Source: Oegoconia quadripuncta (lineage: Eukaryota; Arthropoda; Insecta; Lepidoptera; Autostichidae). From it: 64,000 bases of DNA. The stretch covers positions 20,516,801 to 20,580,800 of the forward strand of contig OX438753.1 in assembly GCA_949316235.1 (NCBI GenBank). Direction: 5' to 3'. Shown in pieces: positions 53,826-63,972 of this stretch. The position numbers and the translations under genes were made by a program. How positions within the stretch are numbered: the stretch's first letter is position 1; every line of letters starts with the position of its first letter. A model generated the notes under the pieces. That model saw only the letters and a program-made list of their open reading frames with translations. It did not search any database and was not told the DNA's origin.

Positions 53826-54546
53826 TTTTCATTATTGAGCGTGTTACTTGCAGGCTGTAGAATGGGGGAATGGAATAAAAACAATAAAACACTTATTATA
53901 AACTTTAAATTTTTTACTATATCGCTTCAAAAAGGTGTTATGGCTATGGAGAAGAAGCGACCTAAGAAACTCCACAACAACACATCTTTTAAAATTAGTC
54001 ATCATACAGTATTATTATTATATGAGTGTCGATAAATATATTCATATACTTCCCACATATACACAGAAATTTCATTTAATTTTTACTTTGATTTTATCAG
54101 CATATATTATTATTATAAGCTCCCAATGTCCCACTGCTGGACAAAGGCCTCCTCTCCCTCATATATCAGCATATTATCAAAGTAAAAAAAAAAAAAACAA
54201 TAAAATCAATTTAACATCTCAATTAGTATTATCTTTCATTTTAAAATTACAAAAATAATAATTAACTATGTTTAATTTACTTATACATTTTTAGATTTTC
54301 TATACACATTAGTTGCTCAACAACCTGAGTTCTAGGACCCCCACAAAATACTATATACGTTATACTACGACTACAAAACTATTTTCATACAATGAAGCGA
54401 AACAAATTGCAAAAATAGTGCTACACGCTACATACGCATGTAATAAAAATTTGACACAATAGGTTAATTAATTATATAAGGCTACGACGTGTGAATAATA
54501 ACTTTTTTATATAAAACTAAAAAATGTTCCTGACGTAAAAAATAAC
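53826..54546. promoter_or_regulatory. Gap between packaging cluster and polymerase; probable promoter and terminator region
   Basis: 720 bp of very AT-rich sequence, the only large gap in the element. No coding frame of quality. It contains a scrap of a host LINE (54104-54160) with possible target duplications (see that entry). Regulatory function is inferred from position. Confidence 0.4.
54090..54185 (-). repeat. Tiny retroposon scrap nested in the Polinton
   Basis: 'cccaatgtcccactgctggacaaaggcctcctc' is the antisense of the LINE tail also seen at 35905 and 61700. It is bracketed by 'tatcagcatat' on both sides (about 54095-54105 and 54164-54174) and, outside that, by inverted 'tttttactttgat'/'atcaaagtaaaaa'. 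An 11-bp direct repeat suggests a true insertion after the Polinton formed. Confidence 0.55.
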
Positions 54547-57500
54547 TTAAAAGTGTTCACTTTTTCTTAATTTATAGTGTCCCCAAGCTAGAGTATCAGT
54601 ACAATTTTCCAGTAAATGCCTTTTGGTGTCATTATGCGATAAAGAAATCTTATTAATTTTTTGGGTATAAATTACATGTTTAATAGATTTGAATCGCAAC
54701 ATCTCAGAAATGTGAATCTTTTTTTGGAATAAGCAACTTTTATATTGCTCCATATTAAAATTCTTTGTCACATTTTTATTGACACCTTTTGCTTTTGCTG
54801 TAAATTTGTGGTCTACATCAATCGCATACATTTTTGATCTCAATCCAACAAACTCTCTAAATATTTTTCCATTATTTTCATCTTTAAAGAGACCTAGTTT
54901 CTTCCTATTAACTAGCGGTAACCCATACTTATTATCCATGGGATAATCAGATGTATCAAAGTAAGTCAATAAATCGGGCTTTATGTCATAATATATATTT
55001 TTACTATATATCTGATAGATAAGACTATCGGTATCAGTATAAAGTAGTTTTAAATTCTTTTGAAATTTAATTTTCATATAGTCATAGTGAAAGTCATACA
55101 TTAATGTTTTCGAAATATCTAATATGCAAAAACCTAAATATATAGGCTTGTTATACAGCAATTTAGTTTTTCTTAATTGTATAGCTACCAACGATTCTGA
55201 GAAAATTGAAAGACTGTGAAATTCAGGCCTCGATATTAATGATTGAGCACCTTCAACTTTACCTCGATTCTCCCAATGTGTGAGTAGTTTTACATTAACC
55301 CGTTTTTCGATATTTTCCATAGTTTTTCCAAAGACAGAGTTATTCATTAGTTTATAAAAATCCTTTTCAAAGTCTGAGACCGCTAAAGTACGCATATTTG
55401 TGTTTAAATCGATGTATTTTTTCAGCCATATACTTTGTTTAAATTTAAGTACTCGGTGTACTTTCGTTAATTGTAAACCATATTTTAAACATTGTTTTAG
55501 ATTCCTATAATGGATGATGTATTTAGTTTTATTGTTTAAATTTAGTATTAATTTTTTTTCTTTGCTATTTTCAGAGCATAAATTATCCGGACAGAAAGGT
55601 AGATCGGAATGAGAATCGTGTAAATTATCAGGATATTGTAAATCAACTTCTAACACGAATCCATATTCTGAATCATCTGAAACGTTGAAATTAGTATTTA
55701 CATCAACCCATTCAAACTCACCGATGGGGAGATATTGTGACATAGCCCAACCGTACAGGTTATTTGCATCTAGGTAGATCAAATAGGATGAAGGTAATTC
55801 ATTATTGTAGTCTTCCATGAACATATTATTAGCTTTCGCGTGTCTATTGCTACATTGAGAAATACCGCCTCTAATACCTTTTTTTATGAACGCAATTTTG
55901 GCAAAATCGGTCAGAAGTTCTAGGTTTACTTTTGTATACTTCAACATGGCATCCCAACTCAGACCGGGCGCAGTAAAATAATGAGCAGGGTCTAAATCAT
56001 AAGTAGATAAACATAAACTTCTGAAATTCTCAAATATGTCAGTTAGTAATAAGACGTCGGTTTTTAAATATAAATCTGAGTAATCAGACATATTTTTACA
56101 ATTAAAATGATTCCATACGTCTTCTGCGTGTTTATAACTTTCCAGTGAAACATGCTCATTTACCAGCGAGTTATAAAATTTATCTTGGGCTGGAAGATAA
56201 TCTTGTTTTAATATATTAAATGAAGTCATATATTCATAAGGGAAAATGCCTTTCCTAGTCAAACGCTTAAAATCTTCTTGATCCGGAAAATTTTTATGTA
56301 GTTCATGAAATTTGTCGGTTTTAAGATTTTGTGCTAACTTTTCCAAACTACACGACATGAATTTAAAAGAATCTAAAAATCTCAAGGTCATAGTATTATT
56401 TAAAACATTAATTTTTTTTGAAAATGATATATACTTTTCCTTGTTTTGGGGAATTATTTCAATATCTCCCTCATCAAAATTCAGCGCGTGAACAATGAAA
56501 TGTGCATCATAATTATTTAAGTTGTGCAAAAAGACAGGAACAAACCGGGGAGCTCTATAATTAGAAGCACACATCGAGTGAGCAACTCCTTTGTACAAGC
56601 CAGTATACCAATCACAATATACCGTGGAATCATTTTTCAATTCACTTTCACAAATAAAACATACCCTACTTTGTAACACATCCCGATTATTTTCGGTGGT
56701 CAATGGCACTGGACATATCTGAAAGGAGTTTTTTCGACAGATGTTAATTAAATCATTTTTAAGAAATTTCATAAAAACCTGGGCACAATCTTCACCCGTA
56801 TACTTTCTATAAACAGAAAGTTGATCATTGTATGAACATTTAATATAATAGCCGAAACTATACACTTCGTGTTTTTGTATATTGGCTGTGAAGGATTTAG
56901 ATGGGTCGTTTTTACATGTTTGTATGGGCTTTAAAAATGATTCGAAATCTGCGTACACTACAAACGGAATTTTTAATTTTTTCTCATAATTGTTGAAGGC
57001 TAATCTGTTATTAGGTAGCGGTTCTCCACACCATATGGTTTTCCTCGGCTTGTCATTTGGTAAATCAGTTTTTATATGATTACAATCGAACTGATAGTGA
57101 TTGTTTAACTGTTCCTGTGTTGGAAAATACAGCAAACAGCCGTCACAGATATAAACAGCGCCGTGTCTCGCAGTGATTTGATTACTAACTAATCTAGATA
57201 AATTCTTTATGTAGCAGTAATGGCCACAGTTACTAGCACCATTTTTCAAATATAATAAATTAATGTGAGTTTCTTTTCGATGTTTCGTGAAGTATAAAGG
57301 CCCAATGATTTGGTTTTTTTTCTCTTTAGCAACATATTCTAAACCGAAAACGTTTAAGCTGATATTATTTAGCTGTTCAAATTTATGAATATCTTTAAGT
57401 TTCATCGGGAAAGGAATGTTTGTGAAATTTAATTTGTTTTTATGACTTAAATATGACGTTACTCTGTCAGAATGTTGAGCAGCTGGATATAGTGCGGAAA

Positions 57501-58904
57501 GTACAGCCCATTGAAAACATTGTTGGTCATTATTTTTAACATTTACGATGGCTTTTTTGTGTTTTATATCAAGAGGCAAGTCTATATAGGAGGAACCGCG
57601 TAAAGGGTTAAATTTATTAACATTCATATCAAGATATATGATTTTCTCCAAACTCCAACCGCTGTCTTTCTTTTCAAAATTACTAACTTTTTCAGAAATT
57701 TCTTTAAAAATTAATGAAATTATGCTATCAGGATCATCCCCCACGCAATAGCTATAATTAAAAGTTTGAAAGTCAAAAGAATTGTGTAAATCTTTTGTTT
57801 GTTGCACAAAATCGGCATGTAAAATAAAATTTACCTTGATGAGGGTTAAATCACTAATGCATTTGCTCATCAGTTGTAATAAAGTGGATTTTATTCCTAA
57901 TAGAAATGATTCAGGCGTTTCGACTTCTAAATGTAATATATTGGAGTCTGAAGTTATTCGGTAAGTTTTTACCCTTTGTCCAAATGCACTCTCAATAACC
58001 TGAACATTTGCTAAGTTATCGTGAACAGTAATTAAATTATTTTTATGTAAATTACTCTTTAAATGGCTAGAAAAATATCGCTTGCTGACTGACACTTTAC
58101 ATATGGTACATTCTACTATTAGTTTATCTAAGTAACTCACAGTTGGGGGCACTATTCTTGATGTTGATGGTTCTTGATAATCTTGACATTCTAGTGTTCG
58201 ACGAGTCTTCGAAGCAGTTCCTTCACATGATTCCGATTTTCTTTTCCCGCCAACTTGAGAACTCGATCTGTAAAGAGGTGCATAGGTTAATAAGTATAGG
58301 TTAAAGTAAACATTCAAAATTAATATTACAATCGAGAACTCGATTATAATACTCACATTGCACAGCTTGCAATATGCTTGCATTAGCATAACACCATCAA
58401 TTTCATCGGTCTCTCCAGTAGTCACATAATTTTTTTTTGAATGACCACGACAAGGTGTATAATAGGGCATAATCTCTAAGTCCTCCAACATGGCATTAGG
58501 CAGTTTGTGACTAATATACCACATTCTAATACAACGATGAAATTTACTTATTATAAGTAATTTATTTAATGATAGTATTTCATCAGTCGACAAAGACAAC
58601 ATTGTTCTAAATTCAAAACTACGAATTAATTGTTAGTGATACCAATACCCCAGAACAACTCGTTTATATACCGACCCATACTCGCCCCCTCTACATTAGT
58701 TTGGTACATGTTCATACAAGTTACTCGTTCGGGTATAGAATCATAACAATAAAAACAAGGGAAAAAAAAAACTTACGATTTTGTTGGTCCTTGGTTTGCG
58801 ACATCATCGTAGAGTTCATAGAGTTGTCGGTCGATTTCGTCTTGTTCGGCTTCGAGACACAGTCGTACCAGTTGGTCATCGTATTGAGTTTCGAAGTGTG
58901 CCAT
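54547..58904 (-). CDS. PolB: Protein-primed family B DNA polymerase (1395 aa if spliced as read)
   Basis: Replicates the element from its ends. Exon 1 (58777-58904) lies mostly in the right TIR and ends at donor GTAAGT. The intron 58607-58776 (170 nt) ends TTTGAATTTAG. Exon 2 starts at 58606 and keeps the frame into the 1351-codon ORF whose own first ATG is at 58600-58602. Counting from that ATG: a C2H2-like finger near 165-186 (CTICK...HLKSNLH), a possible cysteine-peptidase-like block near 358-470 (NDQQCFQWAVL, GHYCYIKN), another finger near 486-507, 3'-5' exonuclease motifs DFESF (552), DSFKFMSC (744) and YLKTDVLLLTD (845), polymerase motifs A DANNLYGWAMS (945), B KLMNNSVFGKTMEN (1084) and C YTDTDS (1188), then LRSKMYA (1254). 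All catalytic aspartates are present. A second intron-like stretch (58268-58356) has good splice signals but would break the frame. Confidence 0.93.
58268..58356 (-). other. Candidate second intron in PolB (frame-breaking)
   Basis: On the minus strand this 89-nt stretch starts GTGAGT and ends with a pyrimidine tract and CTCTTTACAG, is AT-rich, and when translated gives an unlikely hydrophobic run (IIIEFSIVILIL). Removing it shifts frame and leads to a stop 14 codons on, giving a 140-residue product. Kept, the polymerase is full length. A weak alternative donor (GTGCAA, 58363-58368) would restore phase. Confidence 0.5.
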
Positions 58905-60541
58905 CCTTCTGCCTGCGTTAGACAAATGTATCTCTCGGTGGCATGTGGCTTATATGAGGTGTATCTTATAGACAGGTATAAAACGGTGGGGAACGAAAAA
59001 TTTATTGCTGTTTTTCAGTAGAGTCTGCGTCGCGACAGTTAATGTGCTAAGAAGAAACCCATAAATTATAACGTTGCTCTATTGGGAGTCGCAAGAAACG
59101 GGCTATTCCAGGAATTATTTCTTATCCGCTGTTATGTAGTACTTTGTGCAGTCGGTCTTCGTTGCCACCTGTTTTGTTATATTGTAAATTAAATCTCTTA
59201 CATTTCGGTAATGCTTGTCGTCTTCTGAGGCGTAATATTTAACACGAACATCTGCATATTTCCAGTAATCAATTGGTTGAACATCTTTCAACTTTTTCAT
59301 CTCATACACTTCTATTTTAATGAGATGACTCGCTGAGGATCCGTCATCATTATTCGATGAAATGTATGAAGTTCCTTCTCCGTTAGCTTGGGCAATATTG
59401 GAAGACTGTAGTCGGACCCTCTTTTTCTTGGGCTTCTCAAAGAAACAATCAATGTTTCTCTTAGCAATGTTTTGCTTGACCTTCAAGGCAGGAGGATCTT
59501 GAGTTTCATCATCGTCGCTTAGATCGGCAGTAGGAAAGTAATAGTTCTTAAAGGTGTAATCACTGTCAGGAATCGACGTCTGAAACGAGCAGAAAACGAA
59601 GGTTAGGTCAAGCAATTGCATCGAAACAGATCGTCCAGGTAAAGTAGACAACACATAAACAATGTAGTTACAGACAAAAACTTACCGACATGACAGAAAG
59701 CGTAGTTTAACACTTTTCACTATGAAATGTACGACTGTGTCTCGAGGCGAGGCGGGCGATCGAATTTGGACTGTGGTGCTGTACAAGCCGTCTCGCTTTA
59801 AATACCCTATCCAGGTAGAGTGGTGATACCACATACGTAGTAGCTATTAAGAATTAACCCTACATATTTATTATTGAATCGAATTAAAAAATTAAGAAAA
59901 AATACTGCGTATGCCGCAGATGGCGATCTAAAGAATAACTAACATAAATAAATTTGACAGTGGGTGATCGTTATCATTTCATCTAAAGGCGTACACATTC
60001 CAACGTGACGAGCAAAAAAGTCTCACCTGTTTCCAAATCTTACTAGGAAAAAATGGTATACTATAATGAAATAACTTAAATTACGAAGTTTCTATTCACC
60101 GTAAAAGGTGCATGTTTTTTGTCGACTACTGACATAAATATAAATTGATCATAAATTAGAAAACTAAATAAAAGAATAATGGAAAGGCAGTTTCATTGCT
60201 GACAATAAATTTAATTTTTTTCCATATTAAAAACATACACCTGCTGTAATCGCTATGCTTACCATGAACAAGTTCAGACTTGTATCAGTTGTAGGTACAC
60301 AAAAGCGCCAAAAGCCGAGGAGTTATCGTCCACTTGATTTATGTGTGAACCTATTATTAGGTTAGATAAGGACAATTTTTTACTAGCCATTATAATTAGC
60401 AAACAAAGTTAACTGGCAAATCCGTCAATAACGACCCAATTAAAGCCGCCAATGAGACCGTGAAAGGGGGAACACACCGTGGTGACCTTTTTTTAGGGGG
60501 AGGGCCCGGGGCTGGTCCAGAACTCTCGAATACGTACTACT
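58815..60541 (-). repeat. Polinton right terminal inverted repeat (1,727 bp)
   Basis: Mirror of 45544-47270, ending CGTACTACT at 60541, followed by GATAAG. It contains the second copy of the 156-aa gene, a TATA-like box at 59797-59804, and 90 coding bases of the polymerase first exon. Confidence 0.95.
59115..59691 (-). CDS. TIR-encoded two-exon protein, right copy (156 aa)
   Basis: Identical by eye to the left copy: exon 1 59686-59691, intron 59580-59685 (106 nt, GTAAGT...TTTCAG), exon 2 59115-59579. Transcribed toward the polymerase gene, whose first exon starts 211 bp downstream. See the left copy for its sequence features. Two identical copies imply gene conversion between the repeats during replication, or a very recent insertion. 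Confidence 0.85.
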
Positions 60542-60547
60542 GATAAG
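60542..60547. other. Polinton target site duplication (right), GATAAG
   Basis: Exact repeat of 45538-45543. Confidence 0.95.
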
Positions 60548-60597
60548 ATGGGGTAGTTAGCCAGGCGGACATTTAAAATGCCCTACCACCAACCAAA
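60542..60597 (-). repeat. SINE B, antisense, part 2
   Basis: 'gataagatggggtagttagccaggcggacatttaaaatgccctaccaccaacc' continues the SINE interrupted at 45543. The tRNA head is missing beyond this point. Confidence 0.9.
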
Positions 60598-60798
60598 AAC
60601 CTATATTAACTTTGAGGACCATATTACAGAATAAAGCTGGAGTCCGAGTATTATTATCATCTCTGTCCCGCCGCAAAAATATATACTTATCTATACCTTT
60701 TCAACTGTTTTTAATTCGAGATCATGACTTAATCATGGTTCGGTTCATATGGGTCTTATTGTCAATAAAGGGTTCCATAAAGGGTTCAAGTAAAGGGA

Positions 60799-60900
60799 TA
60801 AATGTATTTGTGTAGTGTATGAACCTGGTATCTATAACATAAGCCTAGTTGCTTAGTGTGGAACTAGATAGCGCTGTCTGTATATGTCCAAGGATATTTT
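60799..60900 (+). repeat. SINE A 3' fragment
   Basis: 5'-truncated. It runs from 'atgtatttgtgtagtgtatgaacc.ggtatctataac' to 'atatgtccaaggatattt'. Confidence 0.75.
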
Positions 60901-61054
60901 TTTAATATTTATTCTACTCTCTCGTGACCCTACTGCCGTATAAGCTACCGTCCCGCTCACTGCATTTAGGTACAGTCCGTAGTGTATACGTAAGCGGGGG
61001 ACGAGTTTCACTTGCCTTACTTCTTCCTCACAAGGTTTGCCTTAGTGCCGCTTT

Positions 61055-61350
61055 GCACTTCATAACTACACTCCCATTTACCGAGTAGGGAGAAGTAAAC
61101 CTTGTTTTCATGACTATACCCCCATTTGCCGAGGGGGAAGTACGAACTTTCGTTTTCATGACCACACTCCCATTTGTCTGGGGAGGGAAGTGCGATCCTT
61201 CTTTTCACGACTGCCCTATCATTTTCCGAGGGGGAAGTGCGAACCAGCGTTTCATGACTACACTCCCATTTGTCGAGGGGGTCGTACTTCCCCCTCGACA
61301 AATTATTCTTCTTTTATTACTTCTTTTCCATGATTACACTCCCTTTGGAC
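61055..61350. repeat. Minisatellite, about six ~49-bp units
   Basis: Degenerate units of the form 'catgactacactcccatttg.cgagggggaagt.cgaacc'. The last unit folds back ('gtcgagggggtcgtacttccccctcgac'). Open frames on both strands over it are by-products of the repeat. Confidence 0.8.
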
Positions 61351-61643
61351 AGGGGTTGATAAGAATCCCTAGCAGAGACGGACCTCACCCCCAATGGAAA
61401 CTGGCCATGGTATCATACAACATACCTAGTACTTGAAGAGGAAAGTCTCTAATCAATGTGTGTTATTCGTCGGGTGGGTGTCATGTCCACTTTTTTTTTT
61501 TTTTTCGCGGGGAAACGCCTTACTCGTACCGCTCGCCTAGCGGACGGCGAGACGGTTATGTGGGACTCCCCTCCCTGACGGGAGGGATACCCACTAAAAC
61601 CCCGCGGCGACCTTCTTCGGCAGTAGGGAGGACCTGGGAACAA
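61351..61643. other. GC-rich low-order sequence, no gene
   Basis: Poly-T at 61491-61505, then a GC-rich segment (61505-61640) with short frames on both strands and no domain. It may be a further LINE UTR piece attached to 61644-61770. Confidence 0.35.
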
Positions 61644-61770
61644 GGTGGACAAATGACCTCATAAAGGTCGCGGGAAACCGCTGGATGCAGGCCGCTTCCA
61701 ATCGGTCGCTCTGGAATTCTATGAAGGAGGCCTATATTCAGCAATGGGTGTCCTGTAAGCAAGTTCAATC
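61644..61770 (+). pseudogene. LINE reverse transcriptase C-terminal scrap
   Basis: The plus strand reads 'WTNDLIKVAGNRWMQAAS' and 'W.SMKEAYIQQW', a typical end of LINE ORF2 in insects. The matching antisense piece is at 35905-36005. It runs directly into SINE C. Confidence 0.65.
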
Positions 61771-62010
61771 ACCAGGTACGCCATGTGCCACTGAGTTTTT
61801 AAATTTAATGCATTTTATACGATTGCTCTTAAACGATGAGGGAAAACATCGTGAAGAAACCTACATACCTGAGAAATAAAAAAAAAATCAAAGGCATGTG
61901 AAGTCGCTAACCCGCATTGAGCCAGCGTGGCGCACTATGGCCCATACTCCCTCAATATAAGGGAATGTATATCCCTGTAGTGGGATGTTTACAGACTGAT
62001 AATGATGATG
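61771..62010 (+). repeat. SINE C, head-truncated copy
   Basis: From 'gccatgtgccactgagtttttaaatttaat' to 'ccctgtagtgggatgtttacagactgataatgatgatg'. Confidence 0.75.
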
Positions 62011-62394
62011 ATATTAATGATGGCGCCGATTCTTCTATTTCATCTTAATTCAACTACTCATGTATACTTCTGTGGCATTACATAGAGTAGATACTTATTG
62101 TTATCTAACAATTTTCTGTTATTAGATGACCCTTGTGACCGCAGCTTCCAATTTGTGACGGACTGAGGGACAAAATGATCTTTTGTTAACACAGACAACG
62201 CCTGAAGGTATTATGGTAGGTATATCGTGGTTACAAAGGTCTTGTTCTGGTAATTCATCCCTTTTACTGATGATAAGTTGACTAAGTCTGTGACTTACAA
62301 GTTGCCTACTACCACAATGTCTCCCAGAGGCTTTGGGTGGTCTGGTGGATTCTTTTTGTGCATTTCAGTAAATTCATTGGCTCTTAGTACCATA
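62011..62394. other. No gene seen
   Basis: No recognised repeat or gene. Confidence 0.35.
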
Positions 62395-62547
62395 CTATTT
62401 ATTTTACATTTATATTTATAATAAGTATTTATTTACAAAAAAAACATGTATTTATGTAGTATATCAACCATCTGGTATCCACAACACAAGCCTATAGTTG
62501 CTTAAAGTGGAACTAGATGGCATTGTGTGCATGTCCAAGGATATTTA
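62395..62547 (+). repeat. SINE A 3' half
   Basis: 5'-truncated. It includes 'tcaaccatctggtatccacaacacaagcctatagttgctt' and ends 'gtccaaggatattta'. Confidence 0.8.
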
Positions 62548-63779
62548 TATTATATATTATAATATGTTTTTTGTTTTTATTTTATTTAGAAAACCAATAG
62601 CTGTTTTACAAATAGAACATTACAATTGGTTTACCTGAACATTAGAGAATTACAGGTTTTCCTAAAGTAATAAAACGTAGTATATGTACTTGGAATGACA
62701 ATTAAATGTACACATAGTTACATTTATAAGTTGGTACGTAATTGTTGTGTGTGTGTATGTGAGAAGGTATGTATTAATGTCTATGAATCCTAATATAAAT
62801 ATTCTTAATTACAAACAAAATTATTAAGTTTAATAAATATAATCAAGTTGTTTGAATTATTTTATATTAGATTTTAAATCATGTAGCCTCCGCAAACGAC
62901 TTTTTTATTATACGATTATGTTGATGCTACTATTAAAAGCAGCCCTCGTACTAGTCGGTACTTTGCACCCTAGGAATACTTACATTTTTTTCGGAGACTC
63001 GCCGATTGTAACTTGTTCACAGCTGTGTGATTACCAAACCCCCTCATCCTTCAGCCTGTTCTTCCAAGACTATTGATTAGGTATCTTGAATTATTGAAAC
63101 ATTTTATGAAGTCTACATTTTTTAACTACCGGCCCAAAAAAATCGGGTGTTATGTGATGTGCGTTTGTGTATATATTGTATTAAATAATTAACTGTTTTA
63201 GAGACAAACGCAGTTCTTCAGTTTGACAGGTTTTTTTATTAGACTGACAAACAGATTTGTAGCAAAACCATGGAAACCTAAAATGTATAATTTGAACAAG
63301 GATTATAGATTCCAATATTTTGGTTTGTGTGTGTGTGTTTGCCAGTAATGCGTGGCCGGATTTGAGTGCGGTTTTCTTTTAGGTGAAAGATTAAACGACC
63401 CATGTTTAATGAAAATCGATTAAGCCGTTTTCGAAGATATTGATCTTGTAACATAGTTGTTTCTAAATATACGAAACATTATGGCCCCATCAAAAATGGG
63501 GTGGCCAGAATCATGCCATACAAAATTTTCAATTTATAGTTATTTATAATCTGTATCTTTCTAGTAGAATATAAAACTTGTTTCCTTCTGTCCTGCTTTA
63601 AAATTATTTTAGGTCATTTGCTTCAGATTAGATGCTGTGGATAATTTATACCATGCTACTCAGAATTTAACCTAGGTATATTAATATATAGGTATGTATT
63701 TATGTATACAGGTATTTATCAACTTATATGTAGGTTACTACATTTATATTCAAATATAATTTATATATATTATTTATTT
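62548..63779. other. No gene seen
   Basis: AT-rich. 63120-63200 ('aactaccggcccaaaaaaatcgggtgttatg') and 63355-63440 ('ccggatttgagtgcggttttctttta') belong to common lepidopteran degenerate repeats. The 74-codon frame at 62852-63076 is unsupported. Confidence 0.4.
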
Positions 63780-63830
63780 TCTTCCTCATATAAGAGGGAA
63801 GGGCTATATCCCTGCATATACTGGATTTTT
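63780..63830 (+). repeat. SINE C 3' scrap
   Basis: 'cttcctcatataagagggaagggctatatccctgcat' is a short piece of the family C end. Confidence 0.55.
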
Positions 63831-63907
63831 TTATTAAGATTTTAACCGTATGGAAAAAAATAGGGCATATTAGGCAAGTGAAAAAAACTCATCCGGAGTA
63901 ATATAAA

Positions 63908-63972
63908 TAGATAATATCATCATCAGCCCGTAAACGTTCCACATGTTTACGGGCTGAGGATGATATTATTTA
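63908..63972. repeat. Palindrome built from SINE C ends
   Basis: 'ataatatcatcatcagcccgtaaac' and its inverse 'gtttacgggctgaggatgatattat' face each other around a 9-nt spacer, each being the 3' end of family C. Confidence 0.8.

Larger units (their letters stand above)
45544..60541. mobile_element. Complete Maverick/Polinton (adintovirus-like) element, 14,998 bp
   Basis: Bounded by GATAAG duplications and 1,727-bp inverted repeats starting AGTAGTACG. It encodes the defining Polinton set: family B DNA polymerase, retroviral-type integrase, FtsK/HerA-type ATPase and adenain-like protease, plus capsid proteins of the adenovirus-like type, a pX-like core protein and several small unknowns. Genes in order from the left: two on the plus strand in the TIR and its border (156 and 103 aa), then a leftward cluster of nine ORFs (47636-53825), a 0.7-kb gap, leftward polymerase, and the mirrored 156-aa gene. 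No stop or frameshift was found in any core gene. Such elements are regarded as integrated or potentially virion-forming viruses; whether this one makes particles is inference. Confidence 0.97.

Noticed and set aside
57782..57964. Small plus-strand ORF inside the polymerase gene
   Set aside because: Antisense shadow of a conserved coding region.
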